Part shown: positions 32,805 to 40,756 of the stretch, one piece after another
How the letters are laid out: each line of letters begins with the position of its first letter
Position numbering within the stretch: position 1 is the first letter of the stretch
Assembly: GCF_040365005.1 (NCBI RefSeq)
Contig: NZ_BAABWV010000001.1
Location: forward strand, 1-64,000
DNA from: Antarcticimicrobium sp040365005
Lineage (GTDB): Bacteria > Pseudomonadota > Alphaproteobacteria > Rhodobacterales > Rhodobacteraceae
Direction: 5' to 3'
Length of the DNA stretch: 64,000 nucleotides
The notes under the pieces: model-generated
Told to the model about the DNA's origin: nothing
The model's input: only the letters and a program-made list of their open reading frames with translations
Databases searched by the model: none
Translations under genes and position numbers: made by a program

Positions 32805-32927
32805 GGCGCGCCGTTACGTCAGTTTCGGATCAGGTCGGCCCGGCGCCTCGACATCCGTACGAAATCGCGGGAAAACTGTACAGGAGAGGCGGCCGCTCGC
32901 GCGGCCGTGAGGGGAGGAGCATATCAA

Positions 32928-34169
32928 ATGGAAACCGCGAAACCGCAGGATCGGGGGTTTGACCCCAGTCGTCTCGATCGGATCGGTGCATGGATGGACC
33001 GCTATGTCGAGGCGCGGAAATATCCCGGCAGTTCGGTCCTGATCGCCCGCGGTGGCGAGGAGGTCTATTTCCACGCCACCGGCGCGCGCCGGATCGAGAC
33101 CGGCTTGCCGTTCACGCGCGACACGATCGTGCGCATCTACTCGATGACCAAGCCGATCACCTCGGTCGCGTTGATGATGCTGGCGGAGGAGGGGCTGTTT
33201 CACCTCGACGCCCCGGTGTCCGAGTTCATCCCGGCGTTCTCGGACATGCGGGCGCTGGTTCCCGGCGCCGAGCGGATCGACCAGACCGAGCCCTGCGCCA
33301 CGCCGACGCTGCATCAGCTTCTGACCCATACCAGCGGGTTGAGCTACCCGTTCAATCCCGGCGTGTTGTCGAGGGAGATGGACGCGCAGGACATGATGTT
33401 CAAGCCGAACCAGGGGTCGCTGGAGGCGATGGCCGACCAGGTCGCGGCGTTGCCGCTGGCGTTTCGGCCCGGCACCCGCTGGGAATACTCCGTGGGCATC
33501 GACATCATCGGCCGCGTGGTCGAGGTGGTCTCGGGCCGCACTCTGGCCGAATTTTTCGCCGACGAGATCCTCGGCCCCCTCGGCATGACCGAAACCGCGT
33601 TCTCGGTGCCCCGGGGCGCGGGCGACCGGTTCGCCTCGCTCTACACGCCGCTGGCCGGGGACGCGATGGCGCTGAACGCCGCGAAAGAGGGGCGCGACAC
33701 GCTGCGCGAGGTCGACCAGGCCGGCGGTTCGCCCTTCGAGGCGGCTAGCCTCTATTCCGGTGGCGGTGGCCTTGTCGGCACCCTCGACGATTACATGAAG
33801 TTCGCGGAGATGCTGCGCCGGGGCGGGGTCTGTGACGGGGGGCGTCTGCTGAGCCCCTCGACGCTGGACTTCATGATGCGCAACCACCTGCCGGGCGACA
33901 TTGCCGCGATGGGGCCGCAAAGCTTTGCCGAACAGCCGATGGAGGGCATGGGCTTCGGCCTTGGTGGGGCTGTGGTTCTGGATGCAGGACGTGCCAGAAG
34001 TCCCGGAAATATTGGCGATTTCAGTTGGGGCGGCATGGCCTCGACCTTTTTCTGGATCGACCGCGTGCTGGATATGAGCGTTGTGTTCTTCACCCAGCTT
34101 TCGCCGTCGAGTTCATACCCAAGTCGCGCCGAGTTGAAGGCGCTGGTGCACGGAGCAGTACTATCATGA
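32928..34169 (+). CDS. Serine hydrolase of the beta-lactamase class C / EstB type
   Basis: A 413-residue protein of the class C beta-lactamase-like family. The catalytic SxxK motif is YSMTKPITS near residue 76 and the second motif is YSV (WEYSVGIDIIG) in place of YxN. No signal peptide is visible, so it is probably a cytoplasmic esterase, not a resistance enzyme. The ATG at 32928 follows GGGGAGGAGC. The stop overlaps the acetoacetyl-CoA synthetase start by four bases, so it could release an acid from an ester intermediate; that is inference. Confidence 0.87.
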   Translation: METAKPQDRGFDPSRLDRIGAWMDRYVEARKYPGSSVLIARGGEEVYFHATGARRIETGLPFTRDTIVRIYSMTKPITSVALMMLAEEGLFHLDAPVSEFIPAFSDMRALVPGAERIDQTEPCATPTLHQLLTHTSGLSYPFNPGVLSREMDAQDMMFKPNQGSLEAMADQVAALPLAFRPGTRWEYSVGIDIIGRVVEVVSGRTLAEFFADEILGPLGMTETAFSVPRGAGDRFASLYTPLAGDAMALNAAKEGRDTLREVDQAGGSPFEAASLYSGGGGLVGTLDDYMKFAEMLRRGGVCDGGRLLSPSTLDFMMRNHLPGDIAAMGPQSFAEQPMEGMGFGLGGAVVLDAGRARSPGNIGDFSWGGMASTFFWIDRVLDMSVVFFTQLSPSSSYPSRAELKALVHGAVLS

Positions 34170-36121
34170 GCGCAGAACGTCCCATCCTCTGGACCCCGGG
34201 CAAGGATCGCATCGAGGGGAGCCGCATGGCCGAATTCATGCGCTGGCTTGACGAGAAGCGCGGGCTGACATTCGAGACCTACAATGACCTCTGGGACTGG
34301 AGCGTGACAGACCTGGACGCCTTCTGGTTGGCGATCTGGGACTTTTTCGACATCCCGGCCAGCCGTCGTTGCGACACCATGCTGGCGGAACGCAAGATGC
34401 CCGGTGCCGTCTGGTGCCCGGGCGGGCGGATGAATTTCGCCGAGGTCATGCTGCGCCCGTCGCAGACCCGCCCCGAGGCCGAGGCGGTGGTGGTCCGCTC
34501 CGAGACCTTTGGCGACAGCCGGCTGAGCGGCGCCGAACTGTCGGCGCAGGTGGCCAGTGTCGCGGCGCGATTCCGCGCCATGGGCGTGACGCAAGGCGAT
34601 CGGGTGGTTGCCATCCTGCCCAACACGGAAACCGCGCTGATTGCCTGCCTTGCCACCGCCAGCATCGGCGCGATCTGGTCGCTTTGCGCCCCCGACATGG
34701 GGCATGTGGCGATCCTTGACCGGTTCCGCCAGATCGAGCCCAAGGTGATCATTGCGCAGGACGGCTATGTTCACGCCGGCAAGATGATCGACCGGCGCGA
34801 GGTGCTGGCGACGATCTTTGACGGGCTGCCGACGCTGGAGCAGCGCATTCTGGTGCCGGTGGTGGGCGAGGTTACGGAGGGCGCGGTGGACTGGTCCGAC
34901 CTGACCGGCGACATCGCCGAGCCGGAGTTCGCGCAGGTGCCCTTCGATCATCCGCTTTGGATCGTCTATTCCTCGGGCACCACCGGCAACCCCAAGCCCA
35001 TCGTGCACGGGCATGGCGGCATTATCCTGGAGGGGGCGAAACAATCGCTGCACCAGGATCTGCGCGCCGGTGACCGGTACTGCTGGCTGACGTCCTCGGG
35101 ATGGATCATGTGGAACGCGCAGTTCGTGGCGCTGGGGCAGGGGGCGACGCTGGCCATGTTCGACGGCGCGCCGAACCACCCCGACATGATGGCGCTGTGG
35201 CGCTTCGCGGCGGATGAAAAGTTCACCTATCTCGGTGTCGGCGCGGCCTATGTCACCGTCTGCATCAAGGCCGGCATTCGCCCCCGCGACGAGCTCGACC
35301 TGAGCGCGCTCAAATCGCTGGGCACCACCGGCTCGCCGCTGACCTCGGACGGCTACGACTGGATCTATGACGCGGTCGACCGCGACATCTGGCTGGCGCC
35401 GATCTCGGGCGGGACGGACTTTGGCGGTGCCTTCGTCTGTGGCAACCCGATGCTGCCGGTGCGCGCGGGCGAGATGCAGTGCCGTTCGCTGGGCAACGCG
35501 GTGCGCGCCTTTGACGACATGGGCAACGAGCTGTTCGGAGAGGTGGGCGAACTGGTCTGTACCGAGCCGCTGCCCTCGATGCCGCTTTACTTCTGGGGCG
35601 ACGAGGACGGATCGCGCCTGCACGACAGCTATTTCGACACCTATCCGGGCATCTGGCGTCACGGCGACTGGATCGAGATCACGCGAGAGGGCGGATCGGT
35701 GATCTTCGGCCGATCCGACGCCACCATCAACCGCAAGGGGCTGCGGCTGGGTTCGTCCGAGATCTACCAGGCGGTCGAGGGGCTGGAAGAGGTGATGGAT
35801 TCGATGGTCATCGACCTCGAATTCCTTGGTCGGGACAGTTTCATGCCGCTCTTCGTGGTGCTGGCGCCCGGCTTGACGCTGGACGACGCGCTGAAGGAAA
35901 AGATCAACGGTGCGATCCGCGCCTCGGTCTCGGCCCGGTTCGTGCCGAACGAGATCGTGCAGATCCCCGAGGTGCCGCGCACGCTGTCGGGCAAGAAGCT
36001 CGAGGTGCCGGTCAAGAAACTCTTGCTGGGGGCCGATCCCGAAACCGTGGTAAACCGCGATTCGATGGCCAACCCGGACAGTTTCGAGACCTTCATCGCT
36101 TATGCCGCTGCGCGAAGCTGA
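34166..36121 (+). CDS. Acetoacetyl-CoA synthetase
   Basis: AMP-forming ligase of 651 residues converting acetoacetate plus CoA and ATP to acetoacetyl-CoA. The length and start (ILWTPGKDRIEGSRMAEFMR) are typical of this family. The AMP-binding motif is YSSGTTGNPKPIVHGHGG; the hinge region is GRSDATINRKGLRLG; the C-terminal catalytic Lys is in LSGKKLEVPVKK. The start is coupled to the serine hydrolase stop. In a catabolic cluster it would activate acetoacetate, or a related 3-oxoacid released by the pathway. Confidence 0.92.
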   Translation: MSAERPILWTPGKDRIEGSRMAEFMRWLDEKRGLTFETYNDLWDWSVTDLDAFWLAIWDFFDIPASRRCDTMLAERKMPGAVWCPGGRMNFAEVMLRPSQTRPEAEAVVVRSETFGDSRLSGAELSAQVASVAARFRAMGVTQGDRVVAILPNTETALIACLATASIGAIWSLCAPDMGHVAILDRFRQIEPKVIIAQDGYVHAGKMIDRREVLATIFDGLPTLEQRILVPVVGEVTEGAVDWSDLTGDIAEPEFAQVPFDHPLWIVYSSGTTGNPKPIVHGHGGIILEGAKQSLHQDLRAGDRYCWLTSSGWIMWNAQFVALGQGATLAMFDGAPNHPDMMALWRFAADEKFTYLGVGAAYVTVCIKAGIRPRDELDLSALKSLGTTGSPLTSDGYDWIYDAVDRDIWLAPISGGTDFGGAFVCGNPMLPVRAGEMQCRSLGNAVRAFDDMGNELFGEVGELVCTEPLPSMPLYFWGDEDGSRLHDSYFDTYPGIWRHGDWIEITREGGSVIFGRSDATINRKGLRLGSSEIYQAVEGLEEVMDSMVIDLEFLGRDSFMPLFVVLAPGLTLDDALKEKINGAIRASVSARFVPNEIVQIPEVPRTLSGKKLEVPVKKLLLGADPETVVNRDSMANPDSFETFIAYAAARS

Positions 36122-36142
36122 CCGACCGAGAAAGGAACCTAG

Positions 36143-37009
36143 ATGACCGATGTCGCCGCCGAACTGCTGAGCCTGCTGGATATAGAACGGCTGGAGGTCG
36201 ATCTGTTCCGTGGTATCGGTTCCGGCGGCGAGACCAGCAAGAGGATCTATGGCGGGCAGGTGATCGCCCAGGCATTGGCGGCGGCCTATCGCACGGTGCC
36301 GGATCGACTGTGCCATTCGCTGCACGCCTATTTCATCCGGCCCGGCGACCCCTCGATCCCGGTGATCTACCAGGTCGACCGGGCCCGCGATGGCGGCAGT
36401 TTCACCACCCGCCGGGTGGTGGCGATCCAGCACGGCAAGCAGATCCTGAACATGGCTGCCTCCTTTCATTCAGAGGAAGAGGGCTGGGATTATCAGCACG
36501 AGATGCCCCAGGTCGCGGGGCCCGAGGGGCTGTTGAACCGCGAGGACCTGCGCGACCGCTGGGCGCCGCATATCCCCGAACACATGCGCCGCGATTTCCT
36601 GCGCCCGCGCCCGATCGAGATCCGCGAGGTCGAGCCGCGCGACCTGGTCGATCCGAAGCCCGAGAGCGACGTCAACCACCTGTGGTTCCGCATGGAGGCC
36701 GCTGCCGGGGCCAGCCCGCAGATGCAGCATATCCTGCTGGCCTATGCCTCGGACATGAACCTCTTGGGATCCTCTCTGCGGCCGCACGGGCTGACCTGGT
36801 TCACCGGAGAGGTGATGACGGCGAGCCTCGATCACTCCATGTGGTTCCACGGTCCGCTCGCCTTCGAGGACTGGCACCTTTACAGCATGGATGCGCCCTT
36901 TACCGGCGGCGCGCGCGGCTTCAACCGAGGCAAGATCTTTGCCCGTGACGGGCGGCTGGTCGCCAGCACCGCGCAAGAAGGGTTGATGCGCCCCTACAAG
37001 CCGAAGTGA
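36143..37009 (+). CDS. tesB: Acyl-CoA thioesterase II
   Basis: TesB-type double hot-dog thioesterase of 288 residues. The opening LLSLLDIERLEVDLFRG, the YGGQVIAQAL motif, and the C-terminal TASLDHSMWFHGP (catalytic Asp) with STAQEGLMR (catalytic Gln) match E. coli TesB. It hydrolyses acyl-CoA to free acid and CoA. It lies 21 bases after the acetoacetyl-CoA synthetase gene, with AGAAAGGAA before the ATG. A hairpin terminator follows. Confidence 0.94.
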   Translation: MTDVAAELLSLLDIERLEVDLFRGIGSGGETSKRIYGGQVIAQALAAAYRTVPDRLCHSLHAYFIRPGDPSIPVIYQVDRARDGGSFTTRRVVAIQHGKQILNMAASFHSEEEGWDYQHEMPQVAGPEGLLNREDLRDRWAPHIPEHMRRDFLRPRPIEIREVEPRDLVDPKPESDVNHLWFRMEAAAGASPQMQHILLAYASDMNLLGSSLRPHGLTWFTGEVMTASLDHSMWFHGPLAFEDWHLYSMDAPFTGGARGFNRGKIFARDGRLVASTAQEGLMRPYKPK

Positions 37010-37030
37010 TCGACCGGGGCCGCAACGGGT

Positions 37031-37069
37031 CCGCGCGCGATGCCCAGGTGAACAGCGCGCGCGGCTTTT
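37031..37069 (+). terminator. Probable terminator after tesB
   Basis: CCGCGCGC (37031-37038) pairs with GCGCGCGG (37057-37064), loop 18 bases, followed by CTTTTCTC. It lies between the convergent tesB and SDR genes. Confidence 0.6.
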
Positions 37070-37070
37070 C

Positions 37071-37850
37071 TCACTTGCCCTCGACCTTGCCGCCGAACTG
37101 CCGGTTCAGCTTGCGCATGCCGCTGATCCATCGGTCATAATCGGCGGTCTTCAGGCGCATGTACTCCAGCACCTGCGGATGCGGCAGCACGAGGAAGGTC
37201 TCCTCCTCGATCGCCTTTAGACAGGCCAACGCCACCGGTTCGGGCTCCAACATGCCGTCGAGCGCGGCGACCCCCTCTTCGTGGCCCTGCGTCATCGCCG
37301 AGCGTACCGCCTGCGGGCACAGCACCGAGACCTTGATGCCCTGGTCGCCATAGGTCAGTGCCAGCCATTCCGCGAGGCCGACGGCGGCATGTTTCGTCAC
37401 CCCGTAGGGCGCCGAGCCGACCTGGTTCAACAGCCCTGCCGCCGAGGCGGTGTTGAGCAGGTAGCCACCGCCGCGTGCGCTCATGCGCGGCACCAGGTGG
37501 CGGGCGGCCCAGACATGGGCCATCACGTTGACCTCCCAGATCTTTTGCCACTCCGCGTCTGGCACCTCGACGCCGCCGATGGCGAGGATGCCGGCGTTGG
37601 AACAGAACAGGTCGATGGGGCCGACCTCTTGTTCGGTCCTGTCGATCAACGCGGCGATCTCGGCCTCGACGCCGACGTTGCACCCCATGGCGATGCCGCC
37701 GATCCGGTCGGCCACCGCCTTGGCACCCGCCTCGTTCAGGTCGGCACAGACCACCCGTTTCGCGCCGGCGGCGGCAAAGCACTCGGCCATCGCCGCGCCG
37801 ATGCCGCCGGCTGCGCCAGTGACGACGACGATCTTGTCTTTTACTTGCAT
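37071..37850 (-). CDS. Short-chain dehydrogenase, last gene of the ligase operon
   Basis: SDR of 259 residues with intact motifs: VVTGAAGGIGAAMAE, the SNAGIL version of NNAG, NTASAAGLL and the catalytic YGVTK. A start MQVKDKIVVV directly precedes the Rossmann motif. It lies nine bases after the preceding SDR gene in the minus-strand operon ligase - SDR - SDR. Possibly a hydroxyacyl-CoA or alcohol dehydrogenase; the substrate is not visible in the sequence. Confidence 0.87.
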   Translation of the reverse strand: MQVKDKIVVVTGAAGGIGAAMAECFAAAGAKRVVCADLNEAGAKAVADRIGGIAMGCNVGVEAEIAALIDRTEQEVGPIDLFCSNAGILAIGGVEVPDAEWQKIWEVNVMAHVWAARHLVPRMSARGGGYLLNTASAAGLLNQVGSAPYGVTKHAAVGLAEWLALTYGDQGIKVSVLCPQAVRSAMTQGHEEGVAALDGMLEPEPVALACLKAIEEETFLVLPHPQVLEYMRLKTADYDRWISGMRKLNRQFGGKVEGK

Positions 37851-37859
37851 GTCAATTCC

Positions 37860-38630
37860 TTACGTCCACATGTTCGAGCCGCCGCAGACGGTCAACGCCT
37901 GGCCGGTCATGTATCGGCTGGCGTCCGATGCGAGGAAAACCGCCAGCCCCTTGAAATCCTCCGGCTCGCCCAAACGGCGCAGCGGGATGTCATTCATGAT
38001 CCGCTCGGCCACCTGCGGGTTGTCCCAAAGTTCGCGCGCGAATTCGGTGCGCACGAGGCCGGGACAAATGGCGTTGAACCGCACCCCCTTCGGGCCGAAT
38101 TCGGCCGCGAGGTTGCGTACCAGCCCGATCAGCGCCAGCTTGGACATGCAGTAGGTGCCCAGCGTGTCAGAGGGTTTGAAGGCGCCGACGGAGGAGGTGA
38201 ACATCATCGACCCCGCGCCCTTGTCCACCATGTCGGACACCGTCATCTGGGCCAGCCAGAGGTTCGACTGCACGTTCGCCGCCATGGTCTTTTCATAGGC
38301 CTCGTCGGGGATTTCCGAGGTCGGGCCGTAATAAGGGTTCACGCCCGCGTTGCCGACCACGATGTCGATCGGGCCGGCCTTTGCGCGGGCGGTCTCGACC
38401 AGCGCCTGCAACTGGTCCTTGTGGCCGACGTTGCAGGCCACCGGGATCGCGCGGTCTGCGCCGACCGCGGCGTTGATCTCGGCTGCTGCCTCGTCCAGCC
38501 GGTCCTGCTTGCGGGCCGAGATGACGACGGTTGCACCATGCTCGGCCAGCGCCGTCGCCATCGCTTGTCCCATGCCCTTGGAGGCCCCGGTCAAGAGCGC
38601 AACCTTTCCCGAAAGATCAAATAAGTTCAT
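37860..38630 (-). CDS. Short-chain dehydrogenase, middle gene of the ligase operon
   Basis: SDR of 256 residues: LLTGASKGMGQAMATAL, VVGNAGVNPYYG in place of NNAG, FTSSVGAFKP, catalytic YCMSK. The C-terminus YMTGQALTVCGGSNMW is of the 3-oxoacyl-reductase type. Its start overlaps the ligase stop by four bases, so both are translated together. The regulator is probably the same as for the ligase. Confidence 0.88.
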   Translation of the reverse strand: MNLFDLSGKVALLTGASKGMGQAMATALAEHGATVVISARKQDRLDEAAAEINAAVGADRAIPVACNVGHKDQLQALVETARAKAGPIDIVVGNAGVNPYYGPTSEIPDEAYEKTMAANVQSNLWLAQMTVSDMVDKGAGSMMFTSSVGAFKPSDTLGTYCMSKLALIGLVRNLAAEFGPKGVRFNAICPGLVRTEFARELWDNPQVAERIMNDIPLRRLGEPEDFKGLAVFLASDASRYMTGQALTVCGGSNMWT

Positions 38631-40381
38631 GCGTTTGATTCCAGTTCTTGATGTTCTTGTTCAGGGGGTTGCGGGGCCGATGGATCGTCCCAGTCCGGCA
38701 GGCAGATGGCGCGTAGGGCCCGGCGGTCGATCTTGTCGGTGGCACCGCGGGGCAGGGGATCGACCTGGGTCCAGATCCGCTCCGGCACCTTGAAATGCGC
38801 GACATGCTCGGCAAGGAAGGCGCGCAACTCCTCCTGCGTCGCGGTTTGTCCGGGGCGTATCTGGACCCCCGCGCCCACCACTTCGCCCAGCCGGGCATGG
38901 GGCAGGGCGAAGGCACAGGCCTCGGCCACGGCCGGGTGGCGGTGCAGCGCGTCCTCGACATCGAGACAGGCGATGTTCTCACCGCCGCGGATGATGATGT
39001 TCTTCTTGCGATCGACGATGGTGACAAAGCCGTCGGCATCGATCCGCCCCAGGTCGCCAGTGCGCAGCCAGCCGTCCTGCATCACCTCTTGCGTCGCCTC
39101 CGGTTTATTCAGGTAACACCGCATGTTGCAGGGGCTTCTTACGGTGATCTCGCCGATCTCGCCCGGCGCCACGTCGCGCCCGTCATCGTCGAGGAACCGC
39201 AACTCCTGCACCGGGGGATATAGTCGCCCGGCCGCGCCCGGCCGCGCGATGTAATCCTTGCCGAGCATGCCGATGCCATTGGCGTTGGTCTCGGTCATGC
39301 CCCAGCCGGTCGCGATATCCGCCTTGGGAAAGCGGCGCGACAGTTCGGCCACCTGTGCCGCCGGACGCTTGGCGCCGCCGGCGCCGATATAGTCCAGCGT
39401 TTCAAGCGTCTCGCCCATTCGCTCCGCCGCCTCGGACAGGTCTGCGCTTTGGGTTGGAACACCCAGAAAACGCGTGATTTTCTCCTCGCGGATCAGGCGC
39501 ACGGCGGTATCGGCATCCCAACGATCCATCACCACCAGCTTAGAGCCCGCCGGCAGGCTGAGCAGGAAGACCGGATGGGTCGCGGTGACATGAAACAGCG
39601 GCGTGGCGACCAGGAAGATCGAGCGCGGGGCAGGGGCGTCGGGATCGTCGGGCGGGTCCAGCAGGGGGGCGATCAAGGCCTGCATGAGCCAGGTAAACAC
39701 CGCGTTGACCGCGCCCCGGTGGGTCTGCACCACGCCCTTGGGGTCGCTGGTGGTGCCCGAGGAATACATGATCGCGAAATCATCGTCGGTGTCGATCTCG
39801 ACCTCGGGCCAGGCGTCGGTTTCCGCCCCGGCAAGAAGATCGGAAAATTCTGCGTTTACAGTTCCCTCTGCATCGCGGGTCTCAACCAGCGTGAGGTTTC
39901 GCACCGGTTCCAACGGGCGAAGCCTGTCGATCCGTTTTTCGTCCGCAAAGACCAGCCGCACGCCGGTATCCTCAAGCGCGTAGTCCAGTTCCTCGGTGGT
40001 CCACCACGCGTTGAGAAACACGACGACGCCGCCGATGGAGGCGATCGCGGTGATCAACAGCAACAACTCCGGGCAATTCCGCATGGCGATGGCGACGCGA
40101 TCCCCCTTGGATATCCCGAACCGAGTCTGAAGCACCGATGCCAACCGGTTGGAGTCCGAACAGAATTCGTCGTAACTCCAGCGTTCGTCACCAAAGACCA
40201 GGTACTCGGCGGCGCCGTCGCCCTGGGGGTTGCGGCTGGCCTGCATCAGCGCCCGGATATGCGGCGGCGTGTTGCGGAACGCCCGACAACGGGTACCTCG
40301 GATCATGGTCTCATGGGTCTCGAAGATCGGGTTCTCTTCGGTGACGCGGGCTATGGCCGCGTCCAGTGTGACGGCCGTCAT
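38627..40381 (-). CDS. AMP-forming acyl-CoA ligase
   Basis: Class I adenylate-forming ligase of 584 residues. The P-loop motif is MYSSGTTSDPKGVVQTHRG; A5 motif GWGMTETNANG; hinge DRKKNIIIRGGENIACLDVE; C-terminal catalytic Lys in PRGATDKIDRRAL. It should activate a free carboxylic acid with CoA as the entry step of the degradation. The ATG at 40381 has a poor ribosome-binding site but overlaps (ATGA) the stop of a 16-codon upstream reading frame with an excellent one, implying coupled translation. Operator-like site C lies 160 bases upstream. Confidence 0.9.
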   Translation of the reverse strand: MTAVTLDAAIARVTEENPIFETHETMIRGTRCRAFRNTPPHIRALMQASRNPQGDGAAEYLVFGDERWSYDEFCSDSNRLASVLQTRFGISKGDRVAIAMRNCPELLLLITAIASIGGVVVFLNAWWTTEELDYALEDTGVRLVFADEKRIDRLRPLEPVRNLTLVETRDAEGTVNAEFSDLLAGAETDAWPEVEIDTDDDFAIMYSSGTTSDPKGVVQTHRGAVNAVFTWLMQALIAPLLDPPDDPDAPAPRSIFLVATPLFHVTATHPVFLLSLPAGSKLVVMDRWDADTAVRLIREEKITRFLGVPTQSADLSEAAERMGETLETLDYIGAGGAKRPAAQVAELSRRFPKADIATGWGMTETNANGIGMLGKDYIARPGAAGRLYPPVQELRFLDDDGRDVAPGEIGEITVRSPCNMRCYLNKPEATQEVMQDGWLRTGDLGRIDADGFVTIVDRKKNIIIRGGENIACLDVEDALHRHPAVAEACAFALPHARLGEVVGAGVQIRPGQTATQEELRAFLAEHVAHFKVPERIWTQVDPLPRGATDKIDRRALRAICLPDWDDPSAPQPPEQEHQELESNA

Positions 40382-40428
40382 GACACGAGGCCCCGCGACC
40401 ACGGGGCGGCACGTTTGATTGCGCGCAT
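40378..40428 (-). CDS. Candidate leader peptide MRAIKRAAPWSRGLVS coupled to the ligase
   Basis: A 16-codon reading frame on the minus strand. GGGAGG lies six bases before its ATG (40428), far better than the site of the ligase, and its TGA overlaps the ligase ATG by four bases. Within it GCCCCG and CGGGGC form a hairpin just before the ligase start, which ribosomes on the leader would open. This suggests translational coupling. No run of one amino acid suggests attenuation. An alternative is a chance frame preceding a weakly initiated gene. Confidence 0.45.
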   Translation of the reverse strand: MRAIKRAAPWSRGLVS

Positions 40429-40756
40429 TGCTTTCCTCCCTTTGACGGAGCGCGCGTGGGGTATGCGCGACTCCAACTCCTCCAGGGGTGAGGTTAGTGA
40501 GGAAACTCCCGTCTGCCAATACCGCAGAACGAAACGTCATTTCGCAATATTTCGTGCCGCTTGCGGTCGGGATTGCGCAGTGGAGTTACCGTTGTACAGT
40601 TGAGGGTATGCTGGCTTTTGGGTTTATCCGTATGGATTTCTAAGGTTTTCTTGTCTCAGCCCAGGGTCAATGAGATCTGTTTTATACATAATACCGATTA
40701 TAGGAACCAAGTGTACCCGCGATGACGCCGGGAAATATCCCGGCGCCGCCCCCTTG
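40429..40756. other. 328-bp gap between the SulP gene and the ligase operon
   Basis: No gene seen. It contains operator-like site C (40537-40554), the presumable ligase promoter, an AT-rich stretch about 40610-40700, and a perfect hairpin GCCGGGA-AATA-TCCCGGC at 40727-40744 thirteen bases after the SulP stop. That hairpin lacks a T-run, so it is at best a weak terminator for the SulP gene. Confidence 0.5.
40537..40554. promoter_or_regulatory. Putative IclR operator C upstream of the ligase operon
   Basis: On the minus strand CGAAATAT is followed directly by TGCGAAATGA. TGCGAAATGA is identical to operator A (17381-17390), and the CACGAAAT start is identical to operator B (24031-24038). It lies about 110 bases before the leader peptide. 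The nearby GAAACG/CGTTTC at 40531-40536 adds another half-site-like element. Confidence 0.45.

Noticed and set aside
32928..34169. Beta-lactamase resistance gene
   Set aside because: There is no signal peptide, the second motif is YSV, and the gene is coupled to acetoacetyl-CoA synthetase; an esterase role is more plausible.
33791..36469. Open frame of about 890 codons on the minus strand
   Set aside because: It is a shadow of the acetoacetyl-CoA synthetase and neighbouring genes, without family resemblance.
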